Virus record (IMG/VR): IMGVR_UViG_3300026488_000015
Span: 62,001-126,000 of that record
Reading direction: 5' to 3' (one strand)
Length of the DNA: 64,000 bases
DNA from: a virus
Part shown: one piece after another, positions 38,285 to 45,710 of the stretch
Layout: each line of letters starts with the position of its first letter
Numbering within the stretch: the first letter of the stretch is position 1
Notes under the pieces: model-generated
What the model was told of the DNA's origin: nothing
The model's database searches: none
The model's input: only the letters and a program-made list of their open reading frames with translations
Translations under genes and position numbers: made by a program

Positions 38285-39109
38285 ATGGGATTTACAATCA
38301 ACACAAACAATAGCGCAAACTTCGCACTATTATATGGTAGACAAACACAACAAAAAATAGATAGTTCTTTAGAAAAACTATCAACTGGTCTTAGAATTAA
38401 CAGAGCAGCAGATGATGCAGCAGGAATGGCTATTGCTAATCAGTTAAGAAGCCAATCACAAGGTTTAATTCAAGGTAACAAAAATGCACAAGATGCTATT
38501 GGTCTTGTTAAAATAGCAGATGGCGCAATGGATGAGTATCAAAAAATTCTCGTGACTGCTAGAGATAAATCAGTTCAGGCAGCAAGTGATACGAATTCAC
38601 CTGAAGCAAGAGCAGTACTCGAAGAGGAAGTTAAGCAATTACTTCAACAAGCAGATGATATTGCCACTACGACATCATTCAATGGTATTAATCTTTTAGA
38701 TGGTACATTTACTAGCAAGAAATTTCAAGTAGGTTCAGAATCTGGCCAAACTATTAGTATGAGTATAGCTAATACTGATATTGCTTCTCAAAATATTGCT
38801 GACGCTGATATTGATTTAACTACTCAAGCAGGTGCTGATGCAGCAATCGTTTCATTGGATGCAGCGATAAAAAGTATTGATGCCGTTAGAAGTGGAATAG
38901 GTTCGACTCAAAATGCACTAGAAAGTAGAGTCCGTGTTAATGAGGCAACTGCCGCAAATGTTATGGCCGCAGAGAGCGCGATTCGTGAAGTTGATTATGC
39001 TGCAGAACAAACAGCATTAAATACAAACACAATCAAGTTACAAGCTAATACATTCGCTTTAGGTAAAGCATTAGAGAACCAACAAATGATTCTTAGTCTG
39101 CTTAGATAG
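38285..39109 (+). CDS. fliC: Flagellin (phage-encoded)
   Basis: 274 residues, a short but complete flagellin. The N-terminal D0/D1 region, about 1-140, is canonical: LEKLSTGLRINRAADDAAGM, AIANQLRSQSQG, QDAIGLVKIADGAMDEY and TTTSFNGINLLDG. The C-terminal D1/D0 region, about 185-274, is also complete: NALESRVRVNEATAANVMAA, ESAIREVDYAAEQTALN and ENQQMILSLLR. No D2/D3 variable domain. It lies on + against the local gene direction, with the strongest Shine-Dalgarno in the region. The protein should polymerise and be exported if the host has a flagellar system. It may alter host flagella or form virion filaments. Wording is Campylobacterota-like from memory. Confidence 0.93.
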   Translation: MGFTINTNNSANFALLYGRQTQQKIDSSLEKLSTGLRINRAADDAAGMAIANQLRSQSQGLIQGNKNAQDAIGLVKIADGAMDEYQKILVTARDKSVQAASDTNSPEARAVLEEEVKQLLQQADDIATTTSFNGINLLDGTFTSKKFQVGSESGQTISMSIANTDIASQNIADADIDLTTQAGADAAIVSLDAAIKSIDAVRSGIGSTQNALESRVRVNEATAANVMAAESAIREVDYAAEQTALNTNTIKLQANTFALGKALENQQMILSLLR

Positions 39110-39461
39110 GGTTTAGGAAAACATCAACTATGATGATAACCAATCCATAATAGTGTAGAGACTCTTCTTTGGTCTCTGCAATATTACCTTTACCAATAAA
39201 CAATCCAATATCATTTAAAATATCAAATAGACCTAGACCTTCAGGTTTAGTATAATCAATCATATCAGACATCAAACGAATACTTTCAAGCATCTTAGAT
39301 GTAGTTTCAAATTTAATTTTTTGTTGGGATAATGCTGGTTCTTTTTTCTTTTTTTCTGTTTCTATCTTTATAAGTACAAGAGTTTTTTTCTTTAATAAAG
39401 TATAAAATGTTTTTAAGAATTCTTCTTTACCTAAGACAGCATTTTGTTCGTAAGGGTTCAT
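39102..39461 (-). CDS. fliS: FliS-like flagellin chaperone (tentative)
   Basis: 119 residues, the size of FliS (about 125). It starts MNPYEQNAVLGKEEFLKTFY, which parallels the FliS opening NPYxQ-x-V-x-(T/S)-(A/S)-P-E-x-L-x-x-(M/L)-(L/F)-Y. It stays helical, with IRLMSDMIDY and EGLGLFDILNDIGLFIGKGN at the places where FliS has its LD and E-x-L-x-x-LYDY-x-x-x-x-L-x-x-AN segments. FliS binds the flagellin C-terminus and blocks early polymerisation. The gene faces flagellin tail to tail with an 8-base overlap and ends the late transcript from 40627. Residue-level similarity is modest; chance cannot be excluded. Confidence 0.4.
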   Translation of the reverse strand: MNPYEQNAVLGKEEFLKTFYTLLKKKTLVLIKIETEKKKKEPALSQQKIKFETTSKMLESIRLMSDMIDYTKPEGLGLFDILNDIGLFIGKGNIAETKEESLHYYGLVIIIVDVFLNPI

Positions 39462-39485
39462 AATCTTTCCTTCTTTTTTGTATGG

Positions 39486-39725
39486 TTACCAAGTAAGATG
39501 AGTGCCGTTGCAGTTCCCGCACATTTTTACGGATGGTGCGTACACTCTATCACATTTAGGACAAAGCCAACCCCTATCTAATTGAGTTCTATCTTGAGGT
39601 ATCTTTAGTCCATAACCACCAACACCAAAACCAGTATCGATGATAGTGCTGTATTCAACATCACTAACACCATCTATCTCTTTAATTTCTTCTATTTTCT
39701 TATCGTTTGCGTTGTTCCAGAACAT
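39486..39725 (-). CDS. Small protein with C-terminal zinc ribbon
   Basis: 79 residues. The first 50 are soluble alpha/beta (KIEEIKEIDGVSDVEYSTII). The end has CPKCDRVYAPSVKMCGNCNG, a complete four-Cys zinc ribbon of the kind seen in single-domain phage proteins and in nucleic-acid-binding subunits. Second gene of the late transcript that ends with the FliS-like gene. Confidence 0.5.
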   Translation of the reverse strand: MFWNNANDKKIEEIKEIDGVSDVEYSTIIDTGFGVGGYGLKIPQDRTQLDRGWLCPKCDRVYAPSVKMCGNCNGTHLTW

Positions 39726-39739
39726 TTTGTTTCCTTAAA

Positions 39740-40606
39740 TTATATTGATATTCTCATTTCGTGACGGTTTGGACCAGTAGTATAAATTAATGTACCTGCA
39801 CCAATTTTTGACATTCTACTGATAAGTACTTTATTGGCATCTTCAGCTTGTCTGTGACCACTATCGATTGCCCAAACCTCAGTATCGAATGAAGAAAGAA
39901 TTCTACTTGCTTCTTCTAAATCATTACCTTTCTGCGTAAATACGATGTAAGCACCGTTAGCTCCTAATGCAATATAATCCGATTCAGTCTTTTCTGTTTT
40001 CTTAATCTTTTCCATAGCTTCGTACTTAGCTTTGTTTTCTTTTTTGAGTCTGTCATCTATAGCATCTTGATAGTCTTTCTCTAAACGAGCGTACTCTTTT
40101 TTCGTAGTAGGTTTGTTGAATAGCTCATCAGAAGTCGTATTACAAGTTTTTGTAGAGAATGCATTAACGGCACTAACAAATCTTTTCTTATTCTTTAAGT
40201 CTCTTGCTATCTTCTCTGAAGTCTTCTTATCGAGTTTAACTTTATCACCATTAACGAGAACTTGTACAACTTTACCTTGAAGCATAATAGGTTTTATATG
40301 TACTTGTGGTTCATCGTTACGACTAGGCCAAAATGCAGAACTAACTTTTACTGGAACTTCCAATACAACATCCACAATGTCCTCAGTAGAATTAATAATG
40401 GTGCTTATACCTACGGTCACTAAATCAGTATTGATAACCTCTATCGTTTGTCTACGAATAATATTTAAGTTATCCAGGTTATTATATGTAAATCTAGCAT
40501 CATCGATGTCTTTAGCGCCCAAGGCCTCGATTCCTCTAATTGCTACTTCTCTTTGTTCTTTTGTTGTAAGTGTTTTTGTACTTACTAAGCTCTTAAATGT
40601 TCTCAT
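39740..40606 (-). CDS. Late protein of unknown function
   Basis: 288 residues from the ATG at 40606, chosen for the CAGGAGAC ribosome site and the TATAAATA box just upstream; the frame is open to 40663. It starts MRTFKSLVSTKTL, a weak resemblance to the head tag but with no acidic cut site. The middle, about 170-215, is a Lys/Glu-rich coiled coil (KEYARLEKDYQDAIDDRLKK). The C-terminal 70 residues form an alpha/beta domain (SSFDTEVWAIDSGHRQAEDA) reminiscent of a Toprim- or Rossmann-like unit. No family recognised. Confidence 0.5.
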   Translation of the reverse strand: MRTFKSLVSTKTLTTKEQREVAIRGIEALGAKDIDDARFTYNNLDNLNIIRRQTIEVINTDLVTVGISTIINSTEDIVDVVLEVPVKVSSAFWPSRNDEPQVHIKPIMLQGKVVQVLVNGDKVKLDKKTSEKIARDLKNKKRFVSAVNAFSTKTCNTTSDELFNKPTTKKEYARLEKDYQDAIDDRLKKENKAKYEAMEKIKKTEKTESDYIALGANGAYIVFTQKGNDLEEASRILSSFDTEVWAIDSGHRQAEDANKVLISRMSKIGAGTLIYTTGPNRHEMRISI

Positions 40607-40625
40607 TGCGTCTCCTGGTTTACTA

Positions 40626-41381
40626 TTATTTATATCTCTTAGAGATAAATTCGTTAATATCACTAAAACAAATCTGAACCTTAGGTCCTTTTTCTAGCTG
40701 TACTGTTTCAATATCTGCAATAACATCACCATTGACACCGTCAATCCAACAAGTAACGCTCTGTCTTGATTCTACCGAAACTTCAGTAAATCTTGGTTTG
40801 ATAACAGTACTAAGATGCATATTTGTTTTATCTCCCGTAACAACCCATTGCTTTGAGTCGATAGGTATCACAACACCTTGATTATTTACACTAATTCCTG
40901 TTGAACCTTGTGGTGTACTGATAATTATTCCACCACCCTTAAACGATTCAGGAAGAACCTTAGATTTAACAGAAAAATCTATCCAATCCATCATAGTACC
41001 ACCGATAGCAACTTCATTGAATGCATAGTATGATTTAGTTGCCAGATGATGGTTTCGTTTTACTGTTGCTTTAATAGTTCGCAGTGTCTTAGTATTAAAA
41101 AATTCTCTCTCGCATACATCTACAATAAAATTGTATGGTTCTATATCATTCATAAGAAAGCCTAGTGTCCCAGCATTGATGCCATAGATAGGTAAATCGA
41201 AATCGATGTAAGTCTTTACTGTTTTGAGTAAAGTCCCGTCTCCACCAGCACAGACAATCATTTCTGCTTCGTTAGGTGTATCAACGAGAAATCTTTGAAT
41301 ATTCTCATTTTTCTCAAATAAATCGTTCCATTCTTGTGTTTTTTTGTTATGTGCTTCATATTTTACGAAGAATATTTTCAT
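40626..41381 (-). CDS. nadK: NAD kinase
   Basis: 251 residues, the usual bacterial NadK size. Diagnostic motifs are intact: CAGGDGTLLKT (46-50 GGDGT), YGINAGTLGFL (68-76), AFNEVAIGG (NE 122-123) and IISTPQGSTGIS (155-162). A C-terminal beta region with TCWIDG follows, as in the family. It phosphorylates NAD to NADP. In an infected cell it could raise NADPH for nucleotide synthesis or move NAD away from NAD-consuming defences. Its start is joined to the 41381 gene by a one-base overlap. Early-type transcript. Confidence 0.93.
   Translation of the reverse strand: MKIFFVKYEAHNKKTQEWNDLFEKNENIQRFLVDTPNEAEMIVCAGGDGTLLKTVKTYIDFDLPIYGINAGTLGFLMNDIEPYNFIVDVCEREFFNTKTLRTIKATVKRNHHLATKSYYAFNEVAIGGTMMDWIDFSVKSKVLPESFKGGGIIISTPQGSTGISVNNQGVVIPIDSKQWVVTGDKTNMHLSTVIKPRFTEVSVESRQSVTCWIDGVNGDVIADIETVQLEKGPKVQICFSDINEFISKRYK
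40627..40634 (-). promoter_or_regulatory. T4-like late promoter box
   Basis: Exact TATAAATA on the - strand, inside the last codons of the NAD kinase gene and 20 bases before the start at 40606. It drives the late run 39740, 39486, 39102. Confidence 0.75.
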
Positions 41382-41665
41382 TACTTTCCTTTCTTATTGA
41401 TGCTAGGTTGAGTAAAACCTTTTTGTGTGCCGATTGGCAATATTTCTACATTAGCTATATCAGCAGTCGTGTAAGCACTTTTGTCTGTCCAATTCCAAGC
41501 ATCGATATATTCAAATATAGCAACAACAAATGTTACTGTTTGTCTAATCGTAAAGCCGTCTTTGAATGTTACTTCACAATCGAACTCTTCTGCCTTGTAT
41601 GGTTCAGTATTAATTTCTGTAGCCGGTGGAGATAATTTTCTTCCGCCTTCTGTTGTATGAAACAT
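41381..41665 (-). CDS. Unknown protein, partner of the NAD kinase transcript
   Basis: 94 residues. Beta-rich middle (FDCEVTFKDGFTIRQTVTFV), then an aromatic segment (FEYIDAWNWTDKSAYTTADI). The YIDAW phrase also ends the membrane protein at 47513 (EYIDAWD), a small local echo. First gene behind the promoter at 41684-41706. Confidence 0.45.
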   Translation of the reverse strand: MFHTTEGGRKLSPPATEINTEPYKAEEFDCEVTFKDGFTIRQTVTFVVAIFEYIDAWNWTDKSAYTTADIANVEILPIGTQKGFTQPSINKKGK

Positions 41666-41683
41666 AGTATCTCCTTCTCTTTC

Positions 41684-41706
41684 TTTATATGTAATATTAT
41701 AACATA
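41684..41706 (-). promoter_or_regulatory. Early-type promoter, NAD kinase transcript
   Basis: Core TATGTTATAATATTACATATAAAG with a diverged upstream flank (TCTTTATTATG), like the copy at 32695. Confidence 0.65.
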
Positions 41707-41724
41707 ATAAAGATAATAGCCACC

Positions 41725-41967
41725 TTAAGGCTTGGGAATTTTTTTCTTTTGTGATTTACCTATCAGTACATTGTTTTTATTATTAGCGTACCAAGAATTA
41801 GTTAGTTGAATCCAACCTAGAATTGTACTGAATGCATTTACGATAGGCACTAATGAAATTAGTAAATTTGAGAGGAGAATCTTGCCAGTAGCAAAATAAA
41901 CTGTGATTAAGTGTAAGATAACGAATGCCCAATAAGCTGAAGCACTAACGATGATATAATTTTCCAT
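41725..41967 (-). CDS. Membrane protein, three spans
   Basis: 80 residues: IIVSASAYWAFVILHLITVY, then ILLSNLLISLVPIVNAFSTI and a basic C-terminus (GKSQKKKIPKP). The start shares TAATG with the small gene at 41967. Unknown. Confidence 0.45.
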   Translation of the reverse strand: MENYIIVSASAYWAFVILHLITVYFATGKILLSNLLISLVPIVNAFSTILGWIQLTNSWYANNKNNVLIGKSQKKKIPKP

Positions 41968-42125
41968 TATAATCCTTTATGATTATTTATCTTCTCTTGG
42001 TTTTCTCTCATTTCTTTAGCTTGAGCATCCATTACTTTCTTAAGCATTTTATGAGTCCTGGCATTTTTACGAGATTCAAAGACACCGTTGGCATCTTTAG
42101 ACATATCAAACGGGTTTTTATGCAC
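41967..42125 (-). CDS. 52-residue basic helical protein, GTG start
   Basis: Fills exactly the space between the CCA-enzyme gene (stop 42127) and the 41725 gene. Reading from GTG at 42125: VHKNPFDMSKDANGVFESRK, then a helix KMLKKVMDAQAKEMRENQEK. An internal ATG at 42104 is the alternative start. Overlapping TAATG at its end supports translation. Confidence 0.45.
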   Translation of the reverse strand: MHKNPFDMSKDANGVFESRKNARTHKMLKKVMDAQAKEMRENQEKINNHKGL

Positions 42126-42126
42126 C

Positions 42127-43158
42127 TTATAGCCCTACCATTTTTTCGATTTCAAGTCTGATTCTCTCTAGTGAAAGAATAGTTTCAGAAAGTTCCTCTA
42201 CGCTCATTGTAACAGTTGGTGCTCTTTTGACCATTTTGTTGTCGTTTCTTTGAAATTCAAGTGCAGTTTCAACTGCTTCAGATACACCAGGTAGTGTAAG
42301 TACAAGTTGTAGTTCTGTGATTCTCTTTGAATCGTTTTGTACTCTCTCACGAACAGCTTGAAGTGATTTCTTATCTGCTGTGAATCCTCTACCAACGAAT
42401 CTCATAAATCTAAATGCTCTAAGAGGGTCTTCTTCAAGACGGTCTTTTGGTTTACCAACAAATCTAAGTGTTTTTGTCTTGATGTCATCTATGAAACATT
42501 CAGTAGGGTCGATAATCAGTTCAGATGTAAGATTAAAGAAACCAGCACCGATAGTGAAATCTCTACGATTACCATCTTCTTCAATAGTACCTGCTTCTCC
42601 ACCCGCATTATCCTTATCTTTCCTAAAATTAGCAATCTCGAAATCTTGGTTGTTCTTAGAAGCAATAAGTACAAGAAATTGTTTACCTACATTGTTTACT
42701 TTAAACCCATTTTCTTTGAAAGTTTTTTCTAGTGTATCCATATCTGTGTCCGTACAAAAATCAAAATCGTTTGGTACTTTATTGATAAGAAAATCTCTTA
42801 CAGCACCACCAACAAGACAAGCTTCAGTAGAAAGACCTTTAAGAATCTCTGCTACTTCTTCTGCTTGAGCAAAATGACCATTAAATTCTTCTGAAATAAC
42901 AGCACTCATACCGATATTTTCATCAACCATTTCGCACATTGTATCTGATAGAGGTGTAAATGTATCTGGAAAATCACCAAACATAAACTCTGAAATATCG
43001 TGTAGAATATAAAACATTTGTGTATCATAATCATCAGCAAGTGATAGATTTACTTCAACTTCCCATTTCTCAGGAGGGTTTGATAGTTTAATCAAATCTG
43101 TATCTTGGAAGTTTCTAAAGAACATTTCGTTGAATTTCTTTGTTAGTTTGTTTCTCAT
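42127..43158 (-). CDS. CCA-adding/poly(A) polymerase-type nucleotidyltransferase
   Basis: 343 residues. The class II head is at about 100-230: ACLVGGAVRDFLINKVPNDF with GG 117-118 and DFDFCTD (D131, D133), then DFEIANFRKD, RRDFTIGAGFFNLT and the LEEDPLRAFRFMRFVGRG motif. It adds CCA (or A) to RNA 3' ends. The first 95 residues are an unrelated acidic region (EMVDENIGMSAVISEEFNGH), and the body after 280 is short. With two RNA ligases nearby, repair of tRNA ends is the likely job. Own early-type promoter. Confidence 0.85.
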   Translation of the reverse strand: MRNKLTKKFNEMFFRNFQDTDLIKLSNPPEKWEVEVNLSLADDYDTQMFYILHDISEFMFGDFPDTFTPLSDTMCEMVDENIGMSAVISEEFNGHFAQAEEVAEILKGLSTEACLVGGAVRDFLINKVPNDFDFCTDTDMDTLEKTFKENGFKVNNVGKQFLVLIASKNNQDFEIANFRKDKDNAGGEAGTIEEDGNRRDFTIGAGFFNLTSELIIDPTECFIDDIKTKTLRFVGKPKDRLEEDPLRAFRFMRFVGRGFTADKKSLQAVRERVQNDSKRITELQLVLTLPGVSEAVETALEFQRNDNKMVKRAPTVTMSVEELSETILSLERIRLEIEKMVGL

Positions 43159-43178
43159 CTTATCTTTCCTTCTTTCTC

Positions 43179-43201
43179 TTTATATGTAATATTATAACAT
43201 A
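43179..43201 (-). promoter_or_regulatory. Early-type promoter, CCA-enzyme gene
   Basis: Consensus core preceded by TTAAGGTCTC; 21 bases before the start at 43158. Confidence 0.7.
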
Positions 43202-43219
43202 AGAGACCTTAAAACCTTC

Positions 43220-43813
43220 TTATGAACTATAACTATCTGGCCAACCACCATTAGAAACAGACTTAGTAGAACCTGGTGATAATGTGATATATCCAGGCAT
43301 CTTAGTTTTAAGTAAAATACCTTCTTCGTTCCCTTCTTTAAAAAGAGCAGTACAAGCTTTTACATTTTTTACAAGAGCAGGAGAATTAATATCTATAAGT
43401 TTTTTGATGTTATTAGAGATTTCATACGAACCACTACCTGCTTTTTTAGGTGTAACTACTATTGAGATATATTCTATCCAAGTAGTTGTTTTCTTTCCAG
43501 CATAAACTGAACCATAAACATCATAAGTAATAAACATTGTAACGCCATTTTCAATTATTTCTAATTTAGCTGTACCATATCTGTTATTAACAAACTCTCC
43601 ACTTGTATGATATTGCATATTATCTTTAGTTTCAATGCTAACCAGTTTTGGTTCATATCCTGCTTTCTTTAGTGTTTCAAATACTTTAGATTTTTTATAT
43701 ACTGTCTTTATTTTCTTTTCAACTGCATCCATAGTCGGGAGCATACTATGTTGCTCACCTGATGGGTTTACCTCTGTTGTAGCTTCATTCACAAATTTAC
43801 TAAATTTTACCAT
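43220..43813 (-). CDS. Predicted packaged protein, MVKFSKFVNE tag, isolated late gene
   Basis: 197 residues. It starts MVKFSKFVNEATTEV, nearly identical to the leaders of the genes at 21339 and 21929 some 21 kb away; cleavage would follow VNE. The mature part is basic and alpha/beta (DAVEKKIKTVYKKSKVFETL, VTMFITYDVYGSVYAGKKTT), ending in a Gly/Ser tail. It has its own TATAAATA box at 43833-43840 in the middle of early genes. The dispersed copy indicates that tag and promoter move together. Confidence 0.65.
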   Translation of the reverse strand: MVKFSKFVNEATTEVNPSGEQHSMLPTMDAVEKKIKTVYKKSKVFETLKKAGYEPKLVSIETKDNMQYHTSGEFVNNRYGTAKLEIIENGVTMFITYDVYGSVYAGKKTTTWIEYISIVVTPKKAGSGSYEISNNIKKLIDINSPALVKNVKACTALFKEGNEEGILLKTKMPGYITLSPGSTKSVSNGGWPDSYSS

Positions 43814-43832
43814 ATTGTACCTCTTTTATTGT

Positions 43833-43840
43833 TATTTATA
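43833..43840 (-). promoter_or_regulatory. T4-like late promoter box
   Basis: Exact TATAAATA on the - strand, 19 bases before the tagged gene at 43813 and overlapping the 3' end of the early gene at 43836. Confidence 0.75.
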
Positions 43841-44258
43841 TTTCAATCTTAGGTTTTTTGTTTAGTGTAAGTTCCCATAAAGAAAGTGAATGAGAATAAT
43901 CTTCAATATGCTGTAAAGAAGCATATTCTTCAACACATTCTTCAGATAAGATAAGTTCTTCGGAACTCATAAATAGCACTAATTTTTTTGGAAATTGCTC
44001 AAAGTTCTGCACTGATTTTAATACTTTTTTGTAATCTTTAATGAACTCAAAAATATCATCTTCTATACTTAACTCTGTAGCTGTATAAAAAGTAAAATCT
44101 TCATCTAAAGCATCTTCAAAAGTGGTATCACCTGAATCTGTTTGAAACGATTTGTCTTCTAAATCTACGAAACGAAAATGCTCATTACAATAAAAAACTA
44201 CTTCATCTATCATATCCGATTTGTTTGTTAATAACTCTATCATTTTTTGGCTTAACAT
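43836..44258 (-). CDS. Acidic protein, unknown
   Basis: 140 residues, very acidic (DEVVFYCNEHFRFVDLEDKS, then DTTFEDALDEDFTFYTATEL). C-terminal YSHSLSLWELTLNKKPKIEI. No motif. Single gene behind the promoter at 44278-44300. Confidence 0.45.
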   Translation of the reverse strand: MLSQKMIELLTNKSDMIDEVVFYCNEHFRFVDLEDKSFQTDSGDTTFEDALDEDFTFYTATELSIEDDIFEFIKDYKKVLKSVQNFEQFPKKLVLFMSSEELILSEECVEEYASLQHIEDYSHSLSLWELTLNKKPKIEI

Positions 44259-44277
44259 ATTATTTTCCTTATCTCTC

Positions 44278-44300
44278 TTTATATGTAATATTATAACATA
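44278..44300 (-). promoter_or_regulatory. Early-type promoter
   Basis: Consensus core preceded by AAAGGTTCTT; reads into the gene at 44258. Confidence 0.7.
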
Positions 44301-44318
44301 AAGAACCTTTAGGCCTTC

Positions 44319-44555
44319 TTAAAGCATATCTGCAGGATAATTCTCTTGAATATATCCCATCAGCTCTGGTGGAATATTGGTTGCTAATGAATTTTCGGTT
44401 GTTATTCCAACCAATATCATTTCGCCTTCGTATCTAGGATACATTTCTGATACTGCATCATTAAAATCTTTTTGCATAGCTGTTCTATGGTATTCATCTA
44501 ATATTTGGTGGAGATATGTTTCTGCTATTTCTGTGAGTTTAACTGCTAAATCCAC
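44319..44555 (-). CDS. Small protein with C-terminal PADML tail
   Basis: 78 residues. N-terminal helix (DLAVKLTEIAETYLHQILDE), then GEMILVGITTENSLATNIPP and the end YIQENYPADML, a looser member of the PHLxL-tail set (helix, Pro, hydrophobic, Leu). Overlaps the upstream gene by 10 bases. Confidence 0.45.
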   Translation of the reverse strand: MDLAVKLTEIAETYLHQILDEYHRTAMQKDFNDAVSEMYPRYEGEMILVGITTENSLATNIPPELMGYIQENYPADML

Positions 44556-44893
44556 CCTACTTCCTTCTGTAATCTGTGCATAATGATAAATTCTTCCATC
44601 GTGTCGAAATCTTTACACCACTTGAAAAAATTAGTAACGAAATAATGAAAATCGGAGACATCATAATAAGAATTCCCAAGGTCAATGATGTCTAAGCCGT
44701 CCAGCATCAAGATATAACCAGGGTACTCATTCACTATTGTTTTGATAACTGGTATGTACACAGCATCGAATAGCATCATTCTGTCAATACCTGCTTTGTC
44801 TCCACTCATAACGAATTCTTTATATTTCTTCAATGCTCTAGGAGAGTTCATAATGTTTTGTTCTTTTTGCGATAATGTGCCGTATATTTTCAT
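44546..44893 (-). CDS. Unknown protein
   Basis: 115 residues, mostly helical with a central hydrophobic strand-like segment (YPGYILMLDGLDIIDLGNSY). Aromatic C-terminal half (FHYFVTNFFKWCKDF). No family recognised. Confidence 0.45.
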   Translation of the reverse strand: MKIYGTLSQKEQNIMNSPRALKKYKEFVMSGDKAGIDRMMLFDAVYIPVIKTIVNEYPGYILMLDGLDIIDLGNSYYDVSDFHYFVTNFFKWCKDFDTMEEFIIMHRLQKEVGWI

Positions 44894-44894
44894 T

Positions 44895-45185
44895 CTATCC
44901 CTTTATGAGGTAAATACCATTTTTAAATCCACCTAGCTTCTCTTCTTTGAGTCTTTTTGCTTCAAGTATATCATCTAACGAAAACCCTTGAATTAAAGCT
45001 AAATCTTCCATTACCTGGAGAACATCACCGTACTCTAAAATATCTTTGCATTTAGCATCAATAAGCTCATCCATTTCTTCTTTTAGTTTTTTCACTAAGA
45101 ACATCTTTCGTTGTTTCTCGCAATCACTAATATGTAGCTCTTTAGGCTCGATTATGTCGATGTACTTATCTCTGATTATTTTCAT
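44895..45185 (-). CDS. MazG-like nucleotide pyrophosphohydrolase
   Basis: 96 residues. It opens KIIRDKYIDII, then helix with KKLKEEMDELIDAK (the EExxE/D-type metal site), LEYGDVLQVMEDLALIQG and ends KRLKEEKLGGFKNGIYL, the layout of the small phosphoribosyl-ATP-pyrophosphatase/MazG-like family. Such enzymes hydrolyse dNTPs or modified nucleotides and in some systems lower (p)ppGpp. The E-Y-G-D replaces the usual E-x-x-D, so the metal site is preserved. Confidence 0.7.
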   Translation of the reverse strand: MKIIRDKYIDIIEPKELHISDCEKQRKMFLVKKLKEEMDELIDAKCKDILEYGDVLQVMEDLALIQGFSLDDILEAKRLKEEKLGGFKNGIYLIKG

Positions 45186-45187
45186 AA

Positions 45188-45394
45188 CTAATCCTTCAAT
45201 CTTTTAAATGTTTCATAATCCATTCTGCTTCTATTTCGAAACCACCAAAAGTGAGGCCAAAAATAAAGAACCTCCCAAATACCTTTATCATTTTTCACTA
45301 CTTGAATATCAATTATATCTTTATTTAATATTTCAGAAAGCATATCTTTGTATTCTTGAAGATTCTCTATCTCTCTTTGTATTTGAGCAGTCAT
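45188..45394 (-). CDS. Small protein, unknown
   Basis: 68 residues: coiled N-terminus (QIQREIENLQEYKDMLSEIL), then an aromatic segment GIWEVLYFWPHFWWFRNRSR. Next to the MazG-like gene. Confidence 0.4.
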   Translation of the reverse strand: MTAQIQREIENLQEYKDMLSEILNKDIIDIQVVKNDKGIWEVLYFWPHFWWFRNRSRMDYETFKRLKD

Positions 45395-45664
45395 CTAACA
45401 CCACTCTGAAGCAATTGATTGTGCTTCTTCAAAAGTTTTAAGAACTACATTTGATTGTTCTTGTTGTTCATTATCATAGTTAAATTCAAGAACTCGACAT
45501 TCATTAGAAGTTATCTCATAGACAATTTCCCAAGATGGAGAACGAACTTCTATAAGTTGCACAAATGAAAGTTCTGATTTGTCATTCTTAGTAGTAAAAC
45601 CTAAATCTAATAATTCTAGGTTGTTTTCTTCATAGTCTTTAAGTATTTTGTTTAAATCATTCAT
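45395..45664 (-). CDS. Small acidic protein, unknown
   Basis: 89 residues (NDLNKILKDYEENNLELLDL, beta middle SFVQLIEVRSPSWEIVYEIT). First gene of a run ending with the PADML-tail gene at 44319. Confidence 0.45.
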   Translation of the reverse strand: MNDLNKILKDYEENNLELLDLGFTTKNDKSELSFVQLIEVRSPSWEIVYEITSNECRVLEFNYDNEQQEQSNVVLKTFEEAQSIASEWC

Positions 45665-45680
45665 AGTCTTTCCTTCTTTC

Positions 45681-45703
45681 TTTATATGTAATATTATAAC
45701 ATA
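45681..45703 (-). promoter_or_regulatory. Early-type promoter
   Basis: Consensus core preceded by TAAGGTTCTT; 17 bases before the start at 45664. Confidence 0.7.
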
Positions 45704-45710
45704 AAGAACC

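Noticed and set aside
41984-41991. GATAAATA as a late promoter for the 41725 gene
   Set aside because: It lies inside the small GTG-start gene within an early-type run and too close to the next ATG; one-base variants of an AT-rich octamer occur by chance in this DNA.
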